Source: Methylocapsa aurea
Lineage (GTDB): Bacteria; Pseudomonadota; Alphaproteobacteria; Rhizobiales; Beijerinckiaceae
Assembly (NCBI RefSeq): GCF_000746085.1
Contig: NZ_JQKO01000015.1
Span: 1 to 64,000, forward strand
Direction of reading: 5' to 3'
DNA length: 64,000 nt
Shown: positions 1 through 8,993 of the stretch, piece by piece
How the letters are laid out: each line of letters opens with the position of its first letter
Position numbering within the stretch: position 1 is the stretch's first letter
The notes under the pieces: generated by a model
Databases searched by the model: none
Told to the model about the DNA's origin: nothing
What the model saw: the letters and a program-made list of their open reading frames with translations, nothing else
Translations under genes and position numbers: made by a program

Positions 1-101
1 TCACCCTCGCCATCTTCGGCGTCGTCCTGCTGATCCTCGGCCGGATCCAGGAGCTTTGCGCCGGCAATGAAGACGTCCTCGGCCTCGAGCCGGCGAAATA
101 A
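1..101 (+). CDS. C-terminal end of a membrane protein (truncated by window)
   Basis: The window opens inside a gene whose reading frame runs from base 3 to a TAA at 99-101, giving about 32 residues. It begins with a hydrophobic stretch (TLAIFGVVLLILGRI) that looks like a last transmembrane helix, followed by a short acidic tail ending LGLEPAK. Too little remains to assign a family. Confidence 0.55.
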   Translation, partial: TLAIFGVVLLILGRIQELCAGNEDVLGLEPAK

Positions 102-550
102 GCAACTGCCGCCGGCGGTGATGACCCATCGATCAGAACCGCCAGCGTCCCAGCCTTAAACCAAGCTGCAACAGAGCTTGGCCGCCCTGAAGAGTAGGCC
201 GGCCAAGCGTTTTGGAACCTGCCCGGCAGTCGGCCGTTTCTCGGAGGAGCCTTTCGAGGAGCGTCGTCCGCCGGGCACGTTTTTGTTTCCGCGCCCCTCT
301 AGAGCGTTTCCCGATCAGCTGGACTTGTCTGATTGATTGGAGTCGCATGGAGCCAAGCGACTGAGCGGAATTAGAATAATTCTTGAGGACGCAATTTATG
401 AATTGTGACAAACTTAAAATTTGCTACTCTAATCAAACGATCGAGTCCGATGGGGGCAACGGCGAGACGGGGTGATGGACCTGAATTGAAAAACTGATTT
501 CCGTGCCAAGCTTATGGCGTCTGGCGGGAAGTCTTACCGAGGATCGAAAA
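102..550. other. Intergenic gap with a partial type B repeat
   Basis: No gene is supported here. A GC-rich stem followed by a T run lies near 262-288 and could end transcription of the upstream gene. At about 299-345 there is a fragment of the dispersed type B repeat (AGAGCGTTTCCCGATCAG and a following partial inverted repeat). The AT-richer stretch 370-440 is a plausible promoter zone for the exported protein gene at 551. Confidence 0.5.
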
Positions 551-1201
551 ATGTTCGTTCGAGCAGCGTGCGCTTTCCTTCTTGCAACGAGCCTCCTCGC
601 CCCCGCCGCACAGGCCGACGGCCGCATGCCGCTCGGCATCGAAAAAGAAATATGTGTGCTGAACGTCGGCCCCGACGCAATGCACTTTACCGCCTATCAA
701 CCGCGCTTCGGCGCGCATCGGCCACAAGAAACCGCGGTGGAATTCTGCAAGGATATTCCAGACGTCGGCCCTGTCCTGATCGTGCTCGACTATGTCGATA
801 TGGAGCTGCGCGAAATGAGGACCGATGTCCGCGTCATCAAGGCGGTGGACGGCCGGACCGGCTCCTCGGAAATGTCGGGCATTTTGCATGACGCGCAAAT
901 GGCTCCCGAGGCCCTGGATCCAGTCACCGAGAAATATCTCCCGCCGCGGCTTTATCCGACCGGCATCATTAAATTCGAACATACTTTCACCAGCCCGGGA
1001 AAATATTTCGGCATCGTGACGGTCAAGAACGACCACGGTCAGATCTATGTGTCGCATTTCCCATTTTCGGTGGGACAAACGCACCGCAGAATGATCTTGG
1101 CCTATAGTCTGTTCGCCGCGCCGATCATTGCCGGATTTTTCTTTTATTATTGGAAATTCGGGCGCAAACACAGACTAACCGCTTCCGCCAAGAAGGCCTG
1201 A
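551..1201 (+). CDS. Exported protein with C-terminal membrane anchor, unknown function
   Basis: The 216-residue product starts at the ATG at 551, preceded by GAGG eight bases upstream; this start begins directly with a signal peptide (MFVRAACAFLLATSLLAP, cleavage probably after AQA). An upstream in-frame ATG at 503 would put 16 polar residues ahead of the signal and is less likely. The middle is a soluble, probably beta-rich domain with two cysteines (residues about 33 and 60). A single membrane helix lies at about 181-201 (MILAYSLFAAPIIAGFFFYY), followed by a basic tail, so the domain should face the periplasm with the C-terminus in the cytoplasm. I do not recognise a named family. It stands alone on the plus strand ahead of the GH94-type gene. 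Confidence 0.7.
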   Translation: MFVRAACAFLLATSLLAPAAQADGRMPLGIEKEICVLNVGPDAMHFTAYQPRFGAHRPQETAVEFCKDIPDVGPVLIVLDYVDMELREMRTDVRVIKAVDGRTGSSEMSGILHDAQMAPEALDPVTEKYLPPRLYPTGIIKFEHTFTSPGKYFGIVTVKNDHGQIYVSHFPFSVGQTHRRMILAYSLFAAPIIAGFFFYYWKFGRKHRLTASAKKA

Positions 1202-1430
1202 GGCGCTGTCGCCCCTCGGTCGAACGGGATTGCAACAGCAATCCCTGCAGGCGCTAAGCCCGCTAGAGCCTCGATTATTCTGGCCCACGGCGCATTTGTC
1301 CTTGGACGTTTCGCGGACGTTTCGCGAAATAAAATGACATCCTCGCAAGATTGATCATGATCCGGTTGCGACGCTTGTTCGGCAAGCGGCGCCGCTGTCG
1401 CGCGACAGCGCTCAAGAACCGGAGGGCAGG
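1202..1430. other. Intergenic region with an 11-bp tandem repeat
   Basis: Leader of the GH94-type gene. The 11-mer GGACGTTTCGC occurs twice head to tail at 1304-1314 and 1315-1325; it could be an operator but nothing identifies a regulator. A Shine-Dalgarno GGAGGG lies just before the ATG at 1431. Confidence 0.4.
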
Positions 1431-4400
1431 ATGGCGCCTTCGCTCGCCCGAAGTTGGAAGACGCCGCGCGACCTCGATCTCGGCCTCCGGCGGATAGATA
1501 ATGGCGCCGGCATGTCGATCGCGGTTCTCCCGAACGGCTGCCTCTTTTCGATCGAGTCCCGGCGCCCCGGCGGCGCGATCATGATCAACCAGATCCTCGG
1601 CTCGCCGATCGATGGCGGAATCGCCCGGCTTTATCTTCGCGTCGGGGGGCCGCAGCCGGCTTGCGTCGAGGTCATCGGCCCCGGCGCGAAGGGTCGTTTC
1701 GGCGCGGCGGCGGATGGCTTTGCCTGGGAGGGCGAAGACGCTGGGATCAAGCACCGGGCAACCCTATCGCTGCTGCCGAACGAGTCCGCATGGCTGTGGC
1801 GCCTCGAGGTCGAGAACATCCGCGCCGCCACAGCATCGGTAGACGCAATTCTCATCCAGGACATTGGCCTTGGCGAGCGCGCGTTCCTCATGAACAACGA
1901 GGCCTATGCTTCGCAATATATCGACTCGCACGTCGAGCGGCGCGAGCGCTGCGGACCAGTCGTCATGAGCCGCCAGAACCTGCCCCAGAGTGGGCGCCAT
2001 CCCTGGGTTCTTCATGGCTGCCACGAAGGCGCCAGCGCCTTCTCCACCGACGGGCGCCAGCTCTTCGGACCGGCCTTTCGCGACAGCGATCGATTCGCCT
2101 TTCCCTTTGGCGCGGACCTGCCAAGCGAAAGGCTCCAGCATGAGCTTGCCTGCGCCGCGCTCCAGACTTTCCGCGCCGCCCTCGCGCCCCGCGCGCGCGC
2201 TTCCTGGCGATTCTTCGGCCTTTATGATCCAGATCACGCCGAGGCCTCGAGCCGATCCGACCTCGCTCGGATCGACGCCGCGGCCTGGCCCGATGGGGGT
2301 CCAGCCGCCATCCGCCTCAGCGCGCCGGTCCGCGCCCTGGCGCAAGATGCTCCTCCAATCGCGGCGGACCCGCTTGACGCCGCCGATCTCGACCGCCGCT
2401 ACCCCCTCCGCACGCTGGAGGAGCGGGGGGAAGGACGGCTGCTCTCCTTCTTCACGCCGACGCTCCACGGGTCCGAGCCACAACACAACCGCCATGTCGC
2501 GCTGAGGGACAAGGAGCGGATCATGACGCGCCGCCACGGCGCCCTGCTGCGCTCAGGCCAAGCGATGCTGCCCGATGAGGCGACCCTTTGCGCCACCTGC
2601 TGGATGCATGGCGTATTCGCCGCCCAGCTGACGATCGGCAATACATCTTTTCATAAGCTCTTTTCCGTCTCTCGCGACCCCTACAACATCACGCGCGCCA
2701 ACGGACTGCGCATGCTCGTCGATATTGGCGACGGCTGGCGCCTGCTCGCCGTGCCCTCCGCCTTCGAGATCGGCCTTGGCGACTGCCGCTGGGTTTATCG
2801 CCTGGGCGTCCGCACCATCGTCATCCGCGCCATTGCATCTGGCGAGGACGCCGCGATGCAATGGCGCGTCGCAGTCGAGGGCGAGCCGTGCCGGTTCCTT
2901 GTCTTTGGACATCTGGCGCTGGGCGAACGCGAATTCGAGCGCGCGAGCTTGATCGAGGTCGAGCCCCAATCAAAGCGCTTCAGCTTCCATCCCGACCCAG
3001 AGTCGCTTTGGGGGCGGCGCTGCCCTGACGCGCTCTATCATCTTGTGACCAGCACGCCCGAAGCCTTTGAGGCGATCGGCGGCGATGAATTGCTTTATGC
3101 GGACGGACGTCCGCGCGAGGGCGCCTATCTCGCCCTGCGCACGGCGCCGGCGCGCGCATTCTGTTTCGCGGTCGTTGGCTCAATGACGGATCCAGCGGCA
3201 GCGGAACGGCTTGCGCAGAAATACGGGCGCGGCGTCGACGATCAAAGCCTGCTGGCGCCGGCCGCGCTTTACTGGGGCGCCGTCACGCGGCGCCTGCGCA
3301 TCCGAGGCGGCGGCGCTGATGGCGAGGCCTTGGATGCGCTGTTCCCGTGGCTGGCCCATGATGCGATGATCCATCTGACCGCGCCGCACGGGCTCGAGCA
3401 ATATACCGGCGCCGCCTGGGGAACCCGCGATGTCTGCCAGGGGCCGATCGAATTCCTGCTTGCGCTGGAACATGACGAGCCGGTCAAGGAAATCCTCCGG
3501 ATCGTCTTCGCGCAGCAATATGAATCGCGCTGCGATTGGCCGCAATGGTTCATGCTCGAGCCCTATTCGAGCATCCAAGACAAGCGGAGCCATGGCGACG
3601 TCATCGTCTGGCCGCTGAAGGCGCTCAACGACTACATCGAGACGACCAACGACCTTGGCTTTCTCGACGAGCCCGTCGCATGGCGCAACGAACAGACGCT
3701 CGAAAGGACCGAGCGCAAGGACTCCGTCGCCGCCCATGTCGACGGTCTCCTTGCGGCCGTGCGCGAGCGCTTCATCCCCGGCACAAGCCTCATCCGTTAT
3801 GGCGAAGGCGACTGGAACGACTCGCTTCAGCCGGTCGACCCAAGGATGCGGGACTGGATGGTCAGCAGCTGGACGGTGGCCCTGCTGTTCCAACAGCTGA
3901 GCCGTTACGCCGAGATCCTACGCCGGAGCGGGCGCGCCGGCGAGGCCGAAGCGGCGCGCGAGCTCGCGGGGCGGATGCGCGGAGACTTCAACCTTTATCT
4001 CCTGCGCGACGACACGGTCGCCGGATATGGGCTGTTCGAGCCGGGCGCCTCGGCGCCCGAGTTGCTGCTTCACCCCAGCGATGCGCGCACCGGCCTCAAA
4101 TATTCGCTCCTGCCAATGACGAGAAGCATCATTGGCGGCCTGTTCACGCCGCAACAGACGCAACATCATCTGCGTCTCATCCGCGAGCATCTGCTGTTCC
4201 CGGACGGCGCCCGGCTTATGGATCGGCCGGTCGCCTATCGCGGCGGGATAGAGACGCTGTTCCGCCGCGCCGAATCCGCAGCTTTCTTCGGCCGGGAAAT
4301 CGGCCTCATGTATGTCCATGCCCATCTTCGCTATGGCGAGGCCATGGCGGTTCTAGGCGAAGCCGACGCGCTCCTGGACGCGCTCCAGCTCGCCAACCCC

Positions 4401-4694
4401 ATTGCGGTGACGCAGCGCCTGAAGCAGGCCCTGCCCCGCCAGCGCAACGCCTTTTTCAGCAGCAGCGACGCGGCTTTCCCCGACCGCTACCACGCCAGTT
4501 CGGAATGGAGCCGCGTCAAAGCCGGAGCGGTTGGGTTCGAAGGCGGCTGGCGGATCTATTCCAGCGGCCCCGGCCTTTTCGCCAACCTTCTCATTGTCCA
4601 CGCCCTGGGCCGCCGTCGGCGCTGGGGCGAACGCGCCCCGCCGCCGTTGACGCCCGACACGGACATGCGGCTGGAATGGGACGTTGGCGATTGA
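1431..4694 (+). CDS. GH94-type glycoside phosphorylase (cellobiose phosphorylase / GT36 family)
   Basis: The 1087-residue product has the layout of glycoside hydrolase family 94: beta-sandwich regions in the N-terminal two thirds and an (alpha/alpha)6 barrel from about residue 620. In the barrel GAAWGTRDVCQGP precedes the signature GEGDWNDSLQ; the Asp at about residue 794 is the expected general acid. Family members cleave beta-glucosidic bonds with phosphate, giving a sugar 1-phosphate. The same module forms the C-terminal phosphorylase part of cyclic beta-1,2-glucan synthase, but the membrane glycosyltransferase part of that enzyme is absent here, so a stand-alone phosphorylase is more likely. 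No signal peptide is seen, so it should be cytoplasmic. The start is supported by GGAGGG and an intrinsic terminator follows the stop. The substrate cannot be read from the sequence. Confidence 0.78.
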   Translation: MAPSLARSWKTPRDLDLGLRRIDNGAGMSIAVLPNGCLFSIESRRPGGAIMINQILGSPIDGGIARLYLRVGGPQPACVEVIGPGAKGRFGAAADGFAWEGEDAGIKHRATLSLLPNESAWLWRLEVENIRAATASVDAILIQDIGLGERAFLMNNEAYASQYIDSHVERRERCGPVVMSRQNLPQSGRHPWVLHGCHEGASAFSTDGRQLFGPAFRDSDRFAFPFGADLPSERLQHELACAALQTFRAALAPRARASWRFFGLYDPDHAEASSRSDLARIDAAAWPDGGPAAIRLSAPVRALAQDAPPIAADPLDAADLDRRYPLRTLEERGEGRLLSFFTPTLHGSEPQHNRHVALRDKERIMTRRHGALLRSGQAMLPDEATLCATCWMHGVFAAQLTIGNTSFHKLFSVSRDPYNITRANGLRMLVDIGDGWRLLAVPSAFEIGLGDCRWVYRLGVRTIVIRAIASGEDAAMQWRVAVEGEPCRFLVFGHLALGEREFERASLIEVEPQSKRFSFHPDPESLWGRRCPDALYHLVTSTPEAFEAIGGDELLYADGRPREGAYLALRTAPARAFCFAVVGSMTDPAAAERLAQKYGRGVDDQSLLAPAALYWGAVTRRLRIRGGGADGEALDALFPWLAHDAMIHLTAPHGLEQYTGAAWGTRDVCQGPIEFLLALEHDEPVKEILRIVFAQQYESRCDWPQWFMLEPYSSIQDKRSHGDVIVWPLKALNDYIETTNDLGFLDEPVAWRNEQTLERTERKDSVAAHVDGLLAAVRERFIPGTSLIRYGEGDWNDSLQPVDPRMRDWMVSSWTVALLFQQLSRYAEILRRSGRAGEAEAARELAGRMRGDFNLYLLRDDTVAGYGLFEPGASAPELLLHPSDARTGLKYSLLPMTRSIIGGLFTPQQTQHHLRLIREHLLFPDGARLMDRPVAYRGGIETLFRRAESAAFFGREIGLMYVHAHLRYGEAMAVLGEADALLDALQLANPIAVTQRLKQALPRQRNAFFSSSDAAFPDRYHASSEWSRVKAGAVGFEGGWRIYSSGPGLFANLLIVHALGRRRRWGERAPPPLTPDTDMRLEWDVGD

Positions 4695-4697
4695 AGC

Positions 4698-4721
4698 CGC
4701 CCGCGCGGGCGAGATTTTTTT
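4698..4721 (+). terminator. Intrinsic terminator after the GH94-type gene
   Basis: A short GC-only palindrome (CGCCCGCGCGGGCG) starting three bases after the stop codon is followed by GAGA and seven T residues. It is a compact but classic rho-independent terminator. Confidence 0.7.
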
Positions 4722-4912
4722 GCATCGCGCGGCGAGGGACAGGCGCGGTTCATCGCGCGGCCGCGATCGAGGCATATGTATTGAGAATACGCATCGATAG
4801 GTTTCTCCCTCGATCCCGAGAGCTTTCGCCTGATTGTATTCCGACAGCTTGTGGTGTAGCGTTATTTCCAACGCGGTGGTAAATCGCAGATATAAAGTTC
4901 GGGAGGGATCGT

Positions 4913-6175
4913 ATGCCGATCCGCAACGGATTTGCCTTGGCGGCCGCCGCTTTGACGGCTTCGGCTGGCCTTTTCGCGCTAGGCGCGGCGGAGGGGATCT
5001 GGTCGCCCCCTAAATTGCCGCCAGGGGTTTCGCCCACGCTTTATGCGCTTGCCGTTCCTCCGGGGCGCGAGCCGACCGCCGAGAAAGCCGCCTTGGGCGG
5101 GACCTTGTTCATAGATAAGCGCCTCTCCGTCGACGATACCGTCTCCTGTTCCACCTGCCATGATCCGATGAGAGGCTTCGTCGATCAGAAGCGGACTTCT
5201 GAAGGCGTTGGCGGCCAGCGCGGCATGCGCAATTCGCCGACGGTCTTGAACGCCATGTTCCAGGCCAGCATGTTCTGGGACGGAAGAGCGGCGACGCTCG
5301 AGGATCAGGCCAAGCTTCCAATTCTCAACCCGGTCGAAATGGGACAGAAAAGCCCGGACGACGTCGTCGCGAAATTGCGGGCGATCCCGGAATATGCGGC
5401 AAGCTTCAAACAGGTGTTTGGGCGCGACCTGACCTATGACGACGTCGCCGCCGCGATCGGCGCTTTTGAGCGCACGCAATATTCGGGAAATGCTCCCTTC
5501 GACCGCTTCATCGCCGGCGATGATCGCGCCATCGACGACTCCGCCAAACGCGGTTGGGCTCTGGTCAACGGCAAAGGCCGATGCAACGCCTGCCATGCTG
5601 GAAATGCCGTGAACCCGCTGTTCTCGGATCAGAAGTTCCACAATATCGGGATCGCGGCGCATAAGGCCAATTTCCCGGAATTGGCCGGAAAGGCCTTGAA
5701 GGTCCTGCGGACCGGCGATGAGAAACAGCTCGACGAACTGGCTTTGCAGACCGAATTCTCCGAGCTCGGTCGGTTTCTCGTCACCAAGCAACAAGACGGC
5801 GTCGGCGCATTCAAAACGCAGACGCTGCGCAATATCGGCATCACCGCGCCCTACATGCATGACGGATCGCTGGCGACGCTTTGGGACGTCATGGACCACT
5901 ACAATAAAGGCGGCGTGCCCAATCCCTATCTTGACGGCGGCATGCAGCGGCTCGGCCTGACCGAAGGCGAGATCGACGATGTGGTCGCCTTCCTCTTCAC
6001 CCTGACCGACGACCGCTTCGACGCCTTCAACAAGCAGGAGTTCGCACGGCAGTCAGCGCTGAAGACCACCCGGCCGGAGCGCGATCTCGACGCCGTCGCC
6101 GGGCGCAAGGGCAATCTCGGCGATCTCGCGCCAAATCCCGACCTCCAGAATCCGGCCCGGATCGGGGTTTATTAG
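4913..6175 (+). CDS. Di-haem cytochrome c peroxidase (MauG/CcpA family)
   Basis: A 420-residue periplasmic protein. The N-terminus (MPIRNGFALAAAALTASAG) is a Sec signal. Two c-type haem sites are visible: CSTCH at residues 79-83 and CNACH at 224-228, the arrangement of bacterial di-haem peroxidases and MauG-like enzymes. Family members reduce H2O2 with electrons from a small cytochrome or carry out related high-valent haem chemistry. The conserved stretch FWDGRAATLEDQA following the first haem and the C-terminal APYMHDGSLATLWDVM are typical of the family. The start has GGGAGG just upstream. It is the first gene of a plus-strand trio with a metallophosphoesterase and a monohaem cytochrome, which suggests that the trio works on one periplasmic process; the cytochrome is a candidate electron donor. 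Confidence 0.88.
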   Translation: MPIRNGFALAAAALTASAGLFALGAAEGIWSPPKLPPGVSPTLYALAVPPGREPTAEKAALGGTLFIDKRLSVDDTVSCSTCHDPMRGFVDQKRTSEGVGGQRGMRNSPTVLNAMFQASMFWDGRAATLEDQAKLPILNPVEMGQKSPDDVVAKLRAIPEYAASFKQVFGRDLTYDDVAAAIGAFERTQYSGNAPFDRFIAGDDRAIDDSAKRGWALVNGKGRCNACHAGNAVNPLFSDQKFHNIGIAAHKANFPELAGKALKVLRTGDEKQLDELALQTEFSELGRFLVTKQQDGVGAFKTQTLRNIGITAPYMHDGSLATLWDVMDHYNKGGVPNPYLDGGMQRLGLTEGEIDDVVAFLFTLTDDRFDAFNKQEFARQSALKTTRPERDLDAVAGRKGNLGDLAPNPDLQNPARIGVY

Positions 6176-6200
6176 CCGACCCTCAGGGGAGCGCAAATCC

Positions 6201-7331
6201 ATGACTCGACACCACAAAAGCATCGAGACCCGGCATTATGAGGAACGCGCGTCGTTTTTCGGCGATCTCGAGCGCCTCAGCAACATGTCGCGCCGCGGAT
6301 TTCTTGAAATTGCCGGCCTGTCGGCCGGAATTGCCGCCGCCAAGGGCCTTGTGACCCCGGTCGGATTTCAACTGATCGACATGGCGCAGGCCGCGGAGAG
6401 CAATCGCCCCGGCTTTTCCTTCGCCTATATTTCCGACGCCCATCTCTACAAGAAAGAACTCAACGATCGCTTCGTCCGTTCGATCCTGAAAGCGGTGGAC
6501 GATGTGAACGCGCTGGATCCGCAGCCCGACTTCGTCCTCTTCGGCGGCGATCTGGCGCAGCTCGGGCAGAAGGAGGAACTCGATCTCGGCGCCCAGATTC
6601 TCAAATCGGTGAAGGCGCCGGTCAAGATGATGGTCGGCGAGCATGATTGGTTCCTCGACATGGGCGAGCATTGGCGCGGATTGTTCGGCGCGCCGCAATA
6701 TTCCTTCGATCATAAGGGCGTGCATTTCGTGACGCTGATGAGCGTCAACGAGAAGGACTTCTGGACCGCCCACGGCATGACACCCGCGCAGCGCATGCAA
6801 ACCGTCGCCGGCCTCGACAATGGGACGCAATCGCGTTTCGAGGTGGGTCCGGAAGGCCGCGAATGGTTGAAGAACGATCTCGCCAAGCTCGACAAGGCGA
6901 CGCCGGTCGTGGTCTTCTCGCATTCGCCGCTCTACAAATATTACAAGAACTGGAATTTCTGGACCGATGACGCGGACGAGGTGCAAGCGATTCTGTCCCG
7001 CTTCGACACTCTCACCGTCATCCACGGCCACACGCATCAAATGCTGACCAATCGGATCGGCAATATTCACTTCCACGGCTTGTTGTCGACCGCTTGGCCA
7101 TGGCCCTACGCGCCCACCGGCCTGCCGAGCCTGACCGTCCAGATGAACCGGGCGGACCCCTTCAATGCGTTCGACGGCTGCGGCGACGGGCAGGTCTCGG
7201 TTCTGATGTCCGGCATGGTCGACAAGCTCTACAATCTCTGGAACCGCGACCCGGTCACGATCAAGGCGAGCTATCTCTCCTCCTACGGCTTCAAGGACCG
7301 CCCGCCGGCGGCCAAACTTGCGAGCTACTAA
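6201..7331 (+). CDS. Tat-exported calcineurin-like metallophosphoesterase
   Basis: The 376-residue product carries a twin-arginine signal displaced inwards (SRRGFLEIAGLSAGIAAA at about 30-47), so it should be folded before export to the periplasm. The metallophosphoesterase motifs follow in order: ISDAH (D79, H81), GGD (D117), GEHD (E147, H148), HS (H241) and HGHTH (H275, H277, H279). In the classical family the third motif is GNH(D/E), with Asn bridging the two metals; here that position is Glu. Substrate unknown. The gene begins 25 bases after the peroxidase stop with GGGGAG before its ATG, so the two are probably cotranscribed. The pairing with a di-haem peroxidase and a cytochrome is unusual for this family. 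Confidence 0.85.
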   Translation: MTRHHKSIETRHYEERASFFGDLERLSNMSRRGFLEIAGLSAGIAAAKGLVTPVGFQLIDMAQAAESNRPGFSFAYISDAHLYKKELNDRFVRSILKAVDDVNALDPQPDFVLFGGDLAQLGQKEELDLGAQILKSVKAPVKMMVGEHDWFLDMGEHWRGLFGAPQYSFDHKGVHFVTLMSVNEKDFWTAHGMTPAQRMQTVAGLDNGTQSRFEVGPEGREWLKNDLAKLDKATPVVVFSHSPLYKYYKNWNFWTDDADEVQAILSRFDTLTVIHGHTHQMLTNRIGNIHFHGLLSTAWPWPYAPTGLPSLTVQMNRADPFNAFDGCGDGQVSVLMSGMVDKLYNLWNRDPVTIKASYLSSYGFKDRPPAAKLASY

Positions 7332-7429
7332 CAGCGTTGCCGGCTCCAGCGCCCCGCGCCAAGGCGGGTAAGACCAGCAACAGCCGAGACTGCGGTTTAG
7401 GACGGTCGCGAAAGCAATCGTCGAGGTAG

Positions 7430-7531
7430 GGCATTTTCGAGCGAAGTGGATGCCGGTTCGCGTTAAGAAAATGCGACAAAACAAAGACCTAGAGTTGCTT
7501 TCTGATTCCGCGGAAACTGGAAGCGCTCTAG
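7430..7531. repeat. Dispersed repeat type A, copy 1
   Basis: About 100 bp running from GCATTTTCGAGCGAAG through GTTAAGAAAATGCGAC to AAGCGCTCTAGG. Related copies occur at 50644-50746, 51081-51163 and, partially, 54105-54165. It sits just upstream of the cytochrome gene and ends about 20 bases before that gene's ATG. Confidence 0.65.
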
Positions 7532-7550
7532 GAACAAGAAGGAGAGGGAG

Positions 7551-8258
7551 ATGAGTGCGCCTGCCTGGTCTTTGGTCCTGATCGCAGCCACGTTGAGTTG
7601 CTCTTCGCTCGCCTTTGGTGCGGACGATGCGCCGCGCCACGTCCTCCCTGCTTCGCCGGATGGCGATCTGGTCGTTGGCCTCTGCGATGGCGAAACATCG
7701 GTCGTGGCGAAGGGAATCAAGCCGGGCGACGCGATGACCCCCGAACAAGGCCAGCGCATCGCCGATGCGCTGATGGGCGAATGGCGGCGCAAGCATCCAG
7801 AGGCCGCTTGGGACAAGATGATCCAGGTGGCGGAAGCGGACGCCGTTGGACAGGCGAAAAATGCTGGCAAGGACGCTGGGCCCGCCGCAGTCGCCCCGTT
7901 TCAGGCGCAGACCTATGGCGCTTTCGACGCCCGCGACGAGGCCATCTGGAAAGCCTCCACGCAACAGCTGATCGACGAAGGCGACCGGATTTTCCATGAC
8001 GCCAAAGCTTTGGGCGGAACCGTCGCGATCTCCTGCGATATGTGTCACCCCAACGCCAGCAATACGCATCCGGAGACCTATCCGAAATATCAGGTTCAGA
8101 TTGGCCGCGTGGCGCTGCTGCGGGACATGATCAACTGGTGCATCGAGAACCCGGTCCGCGGCAAGCCGTTCGCCGATGACGATCCAAGGCTCAAGGCGCT
8201 CGAGGCCTACATTATTTCACAGCGCAAAGGCGTGGCGCTGGATTACGGCAAGCACTAA
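7551..8258 (+). CDS. Periplasmic monohaem c-type cytochrome
   Basis: A 235-residue exported protein. The signal peptide spans about residues 1-23 (MSAPAWSLVLIAATLSCSS). A single haem site, CDMCH (C162, C165, H166), sits in the C-terminal half. The downstream text (DMINWCIENPVRGKPF, DDPRLKALEAYI) resembles the class of cytochromes that includes SoxA and thiosulfate dehydrogenase TsdA, but those share this fold without guaranteeing the reaction. No second haem is present. AGGAGAGGGAG precedes the ATG. The gene follows the peroxidase and phosphoesterase genes after a type A repeat, so it may have its own promoter. The most likely role is electron transfer to or from the peroxidase; this is inference from position. 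Confidence 0.82.
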   Translation: MSAPAWSLVLIAATLSCSSLAFGADDAPRHVLPASPDGDLVVGLCDGETSVVAKGIKPGDAMTPEQGQRIADALMGEWRRKHPEAAWDKMIQVAEADAVGQAKNAGKDAGPAAVAPFQAQTYGAFDARDEAIWKASTQQLIDEGDRIFHDAKALGGTVAISCDMCHPNASNTHPETYPKYQVQIGRVALLRDMINWCIENPVRGKPFADDDPRLKALEAYIISQRKGVALDYGKH

Positions 8259-8378
8259 AGCGTTTCCCGATCAGATGGAGTCGTCTGATCGAAAAGGAAT
8301 CGCTCAGATTTAATGAGTTGGAGCATGTTCTTATGAGACATCGGATATATCCGATGTCTCATAAGAACATGCTCCAAG
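8259..8378. repeat. Dispersed repeat type B, copy with perfect 60-bp palindrome
   Basis: Starts AAAGCGTTTCCCGATCAG, directly after the cytochrome stop, continues with AATCGCTCAGATTTAATGAG, and ends in a palindrome at 8318-8377. The left arm (TTGGAGCATGTTCTTATGAG...) and right arm (...CTCATAAGAACATGCTCCAA) are exact reverse complements with no loop. Other B copies lie at 299-345, 15173-15319, 27117-27234, 29785-29897 and 63910-64000. Confidence 0.8.
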
Positions 8379-8993
8379 GGGTTGCTATCAGCGCCATCCG
8401 AGCGCGAAATCCACACGCGCGCGCCGCAACGGCGCTTTGTCCGGTTAATATGAATTTGCCGCATTCAGGGCCGCGAGGCGTTGGCGCAATCGGCCGACGC
8501 CGCTCGAATGATCATCCAATGCGGCTCGGAGCCGCCGATTTTGCCGCACCCTCCAACCAACCGCCGTCCCTCGATCGCCTGCCCCCGCGTCGCGCCGGCG
8601 GCCGGCGGCTGGTCGTCCCAGAAATAGGCGGAGCCGAGCGACGCGGCCAAAGCCAGAGATATTGCGCCGATGCCCGGTTTGCGTTTGGTCCTCTGCGTCG
8701 CCACAGCTTCTAGTCTCCTTGCCTGCATCCGGCGAAGCGCCCGCGCCGTTTTCAATGAATTGCCGCCTGTTTTGGCCGCCTGGTCCTGGCCGCCTTGTCT
8801 TAGCCATCATCTCGGCGGAAATGCGGCGCTGTCTGGAATCATAATCCAGGTAGAACGTTTCATGTTGACGCATTGCGCCAAAAAAGCTTGGTCTCGCGAG
8901 GATCGCCCGAAACCTGTGCGGCGGGCGATCGGTCTATGCGTCGACGAAACTTGCCGCTAAATTGCGGCCCCCTTCACCCCCCAAGGACAAGCC
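8259..8993. other. Long intergenic region with repeat and palindrome
   Basis: The first 120 bases are a type B repeat with a perfect palindrome. From 8380 to 8993 I see no convincing gene. A possible small minus-strand reading frame (ATG at 8728, stop near 8465, about 87 residues, with a short hydrophobic stretch GIGAISLALAASLGSAYF) has no clear ribosome binding site and is left as doubtful. Confidence 0.4.

Noticed and set aside
133-411. 92-codon minus-strand frame near the window start
   Set aside because: It crosses a type B repeat and has a low-complexity Arg/Leu composition with no ribosome binding site.
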